Virus record (IMG/VR): IMGVR_UViG_3300034096_000521
Span: 1 to 39,593 of that record
Source: a virus
Reading direction: 5' to 3' (one strand)
Length of the DNA: 39,593 nt
Shown here: positions 38,763 to 39,593 of the stretch, piece after piece
Position numbering within the stretch: the stretch's first letter is position 1
Layout: every line of letters starts with the position of its first letter
Notes under the pieces: generated by a model
Told to the model about the DNA's origin: nothing
What the model saw: the letters and a program-made list of their open reading frames with translations, nothing else
Databases searched by the model: none
Made by a program: the position numbers and the translations under genes

Positions 38763-39194
38763 ATGGCAAACTCCGAAGAAATGACCTTGACGGTCGCACA
38801 ACAAAACTATTTGGATTGGTTGTGCACCGCTCCGTCAGAGCGAGTGCCAGCCTCCAAAGCCAAGTACGCCATTGAGTACGGCGTAGATGAAACAACGCTA
38901 CGACGTTGGCAGAAAAAAGAAGTTTTCCTCAACGAATGGAAAAAGCGTGTGGACGACATTCAGGGTTCACCAGAACGCACACAAAAGCTTCTGGACACAC
39001 TTTACAACAAAGCCCTAGAGGGTGACACCAAGTCAGCCCAACTCTACCTACAGGCCACCAACCGTATGTTGCCACCTACGGTAACGGTTCAATCTAATAA
39101 GAAGGCAACGGAGTTGTCCGACTCTGAGCTCGATGAACTTATTGGGCAGATTGCTGCTCATGAGAAGTCGCGACGTAATTTTAAGGTGGTGTAA
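38763..39194 (+). CDS. terS: Terminase small subunit
   Basis: A 143-aa protein from the ATG (a TTG one codon earlier is less likely). The N-terminal half has a helix-turn-helix: TLTVAQQNYLDWLC, SKAKYAIEYGVDETTLRRWQ, as in small terminases that recognise the packaging site. The C-terminal helices (GDTKSAQLYLQATNRM) would oligomerise. It is first in the late arm, about 5.4 kb before the large subunit on the circle. A weak ribosome site overlaps the operator-like GCGTACACA. Confidence 0.78.
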   Translation: MANSEEMTLTVAQQNYLDWLCTAPSERVPASKAKYAIEYGVDETTLRRWQKKEVFLNEWKKRVDDIQGSPERTQKLLDTLYNKALEGDTKSAQLYLQATNRMLPPTVTVQSNKKATELSDSELDELIGQIAAHEKSRRNFKVV

Positions 39195-39487
39195 TGAGTA
39201 CAACTAACGATGCGATGTATGTTGCGTTAAAAGCGCAGTACCCAACGCTGTCTACGCTGGGCGACATGATGTACGCCTTTGCTCAAGACAACGGTTACAA
39301 CTTCCGTGACACACTTGGCTACGAGTTTTATGCCGCTACTGGTGCCGTTGGCACCACTCGCGGTGACTTGGCTAACTCGTACTGGAACGACCCGGACTTT
39401 GCTGTGTTTAACCTTGAGCTTGAAGATGGTAACGATTTTCTCTTAGAGGATGAAGGATTCATTTTGATGGAGGCTGGCAATGGCTGA
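39194..39487 (+). CDS. Hypothetical protein between terminase and fibre genes
   Basis: A 97-aa protein starting by TAATG overlap with the small terminase. It has an N-terminal helical half (MYVALKAQYPTLSTLGDMMY) and an acidic end with repeated ELEDGNDFLLEDEGFILMEA. The end overlaps the start of the gene at 14 (equal to 39480) by 8 nt once the contig is circularised. Family not recognised; a structural role is likely from context. Confidence 0.7.
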   Translation: MSTTNDAMYVALKAQYPTLSTLGDMMYAFAQDNGYNFRDTLGYEFYAATGAVGTTRGDLANSYWNDPDFAVFNLELEDGNDFLLEDEGFILMEAGNG

Positions 39488-39593
39488 TAAGAAGATAACT
39501 GCTTTAACGGCGCTAACTGGCGCCAACACGGCTAGCACAGATGTGTTCCCTATTGTGGATGTGTCGGCTACGGAAACTAAAAAGATTACGGCA
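39467..39593. repeat. Terminal direct repeat, right copy
   Basis: Identical to positions 1-127; an assembly overlap of a circular or permuted genome. Confidence 0.95.
39480..39593 (+). CDS. Partial duplicate of the 14-433 gene (contig overlap)
   Basis: The first 38 codons of the gene at 14-433, cut by the contig end. This is the same gene seen again through the 127-base overlap, not a second copy. Confidence 0.85.
   Translation, partial: MADKKITALTALTGANTASTDVFPIVDVSATETKKITA

Noticed and set aside
1-39593. Search by eye for integrase, repressor, tRNA, rRNA and attachment sites
   Set aside because: None was seen. A tRNA with strong divergence could be missed without a covariance search.

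Overview
The window is a complete tailed-phage genome written as a linear contig. Its last 127 bases (39467-39593) are identical to its first 127 (1-127), so the unique circle is 39,466 bp and features can be read across the junction. A WhiB-like iron-sulfur regulator (30571-30876), a family essentially confined to Actinobacteria and their phages, points to an actinobacterial host. The moderate-to-low GC and many environmental-phage families suggest an uncultured aquatic actinobacterium rather than a high-GC soil host; this is inference. There is no integrase, tRNA, rRNA, DNA polymerase or RNA polymerase, and no evidence for lysogeny.

Genes lie in two divergent arms that start around 38614-38762 and meet tail to tail at about 24.2 kb. 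The rightward (late) arm carries the small terminase (38763-39194), then across the contig ends a fibre and receptor cassette (two glycine-rich fibre modules, a secreted PA14-domain protein with a Thr-rich stalk), small membrane proteins of holin type, large terminase, portal, scaffold, major capsid protein, a likely decoration protein, head-tail adaptor, a nozzle/stabilisation-like protein, a run of internal-virion-type proteins ending in a 2,217-aa giant, and an M15-type endolysin. Absence of a tape measure, major tail tube and tail sheath, together with the adaptor/nozzle pair, suggests a short-tailed (podovirus-like) particle.

The leftward (early) arm opens with small Lys-rich proteins (38613 down to 36957), then a regulatory stretch with palindromes and a G-quadruplex motif (36600-36956), then short genes separated by GC-rich hairpins (34832-36599). 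Next come an amidoligase plus class II glutamine amidotransferase pair (32746-34819), a tightly coupled block of unknown genes (30879-32732), WhiB and a membrane-anchored transglycosylase, and the replication/recombination block: Cas4/RecB-like Fe-S nuclease, an unknown protein, DnaB-like helicase, AEP-type primase, RusA resolvase, a possible PD-(D/E)XK protein, an HTH-DUF1599 fusion, and four small unknown genes. With primase, helicase and nucleases but no polymerase, the phage probably borrows the host replisome and host RNA polymerase.

The most unusual features are the zinc-domain-bearing amidoligase/GATase-II pair (a predicted amide-forming modification system), the secreted stalked PA14 protein inside the structural cassette, the HTH-DUF1599 fusion, the separated terminase subunits, and paired operator-like repeats spaced about two helical turns in the early control regions.
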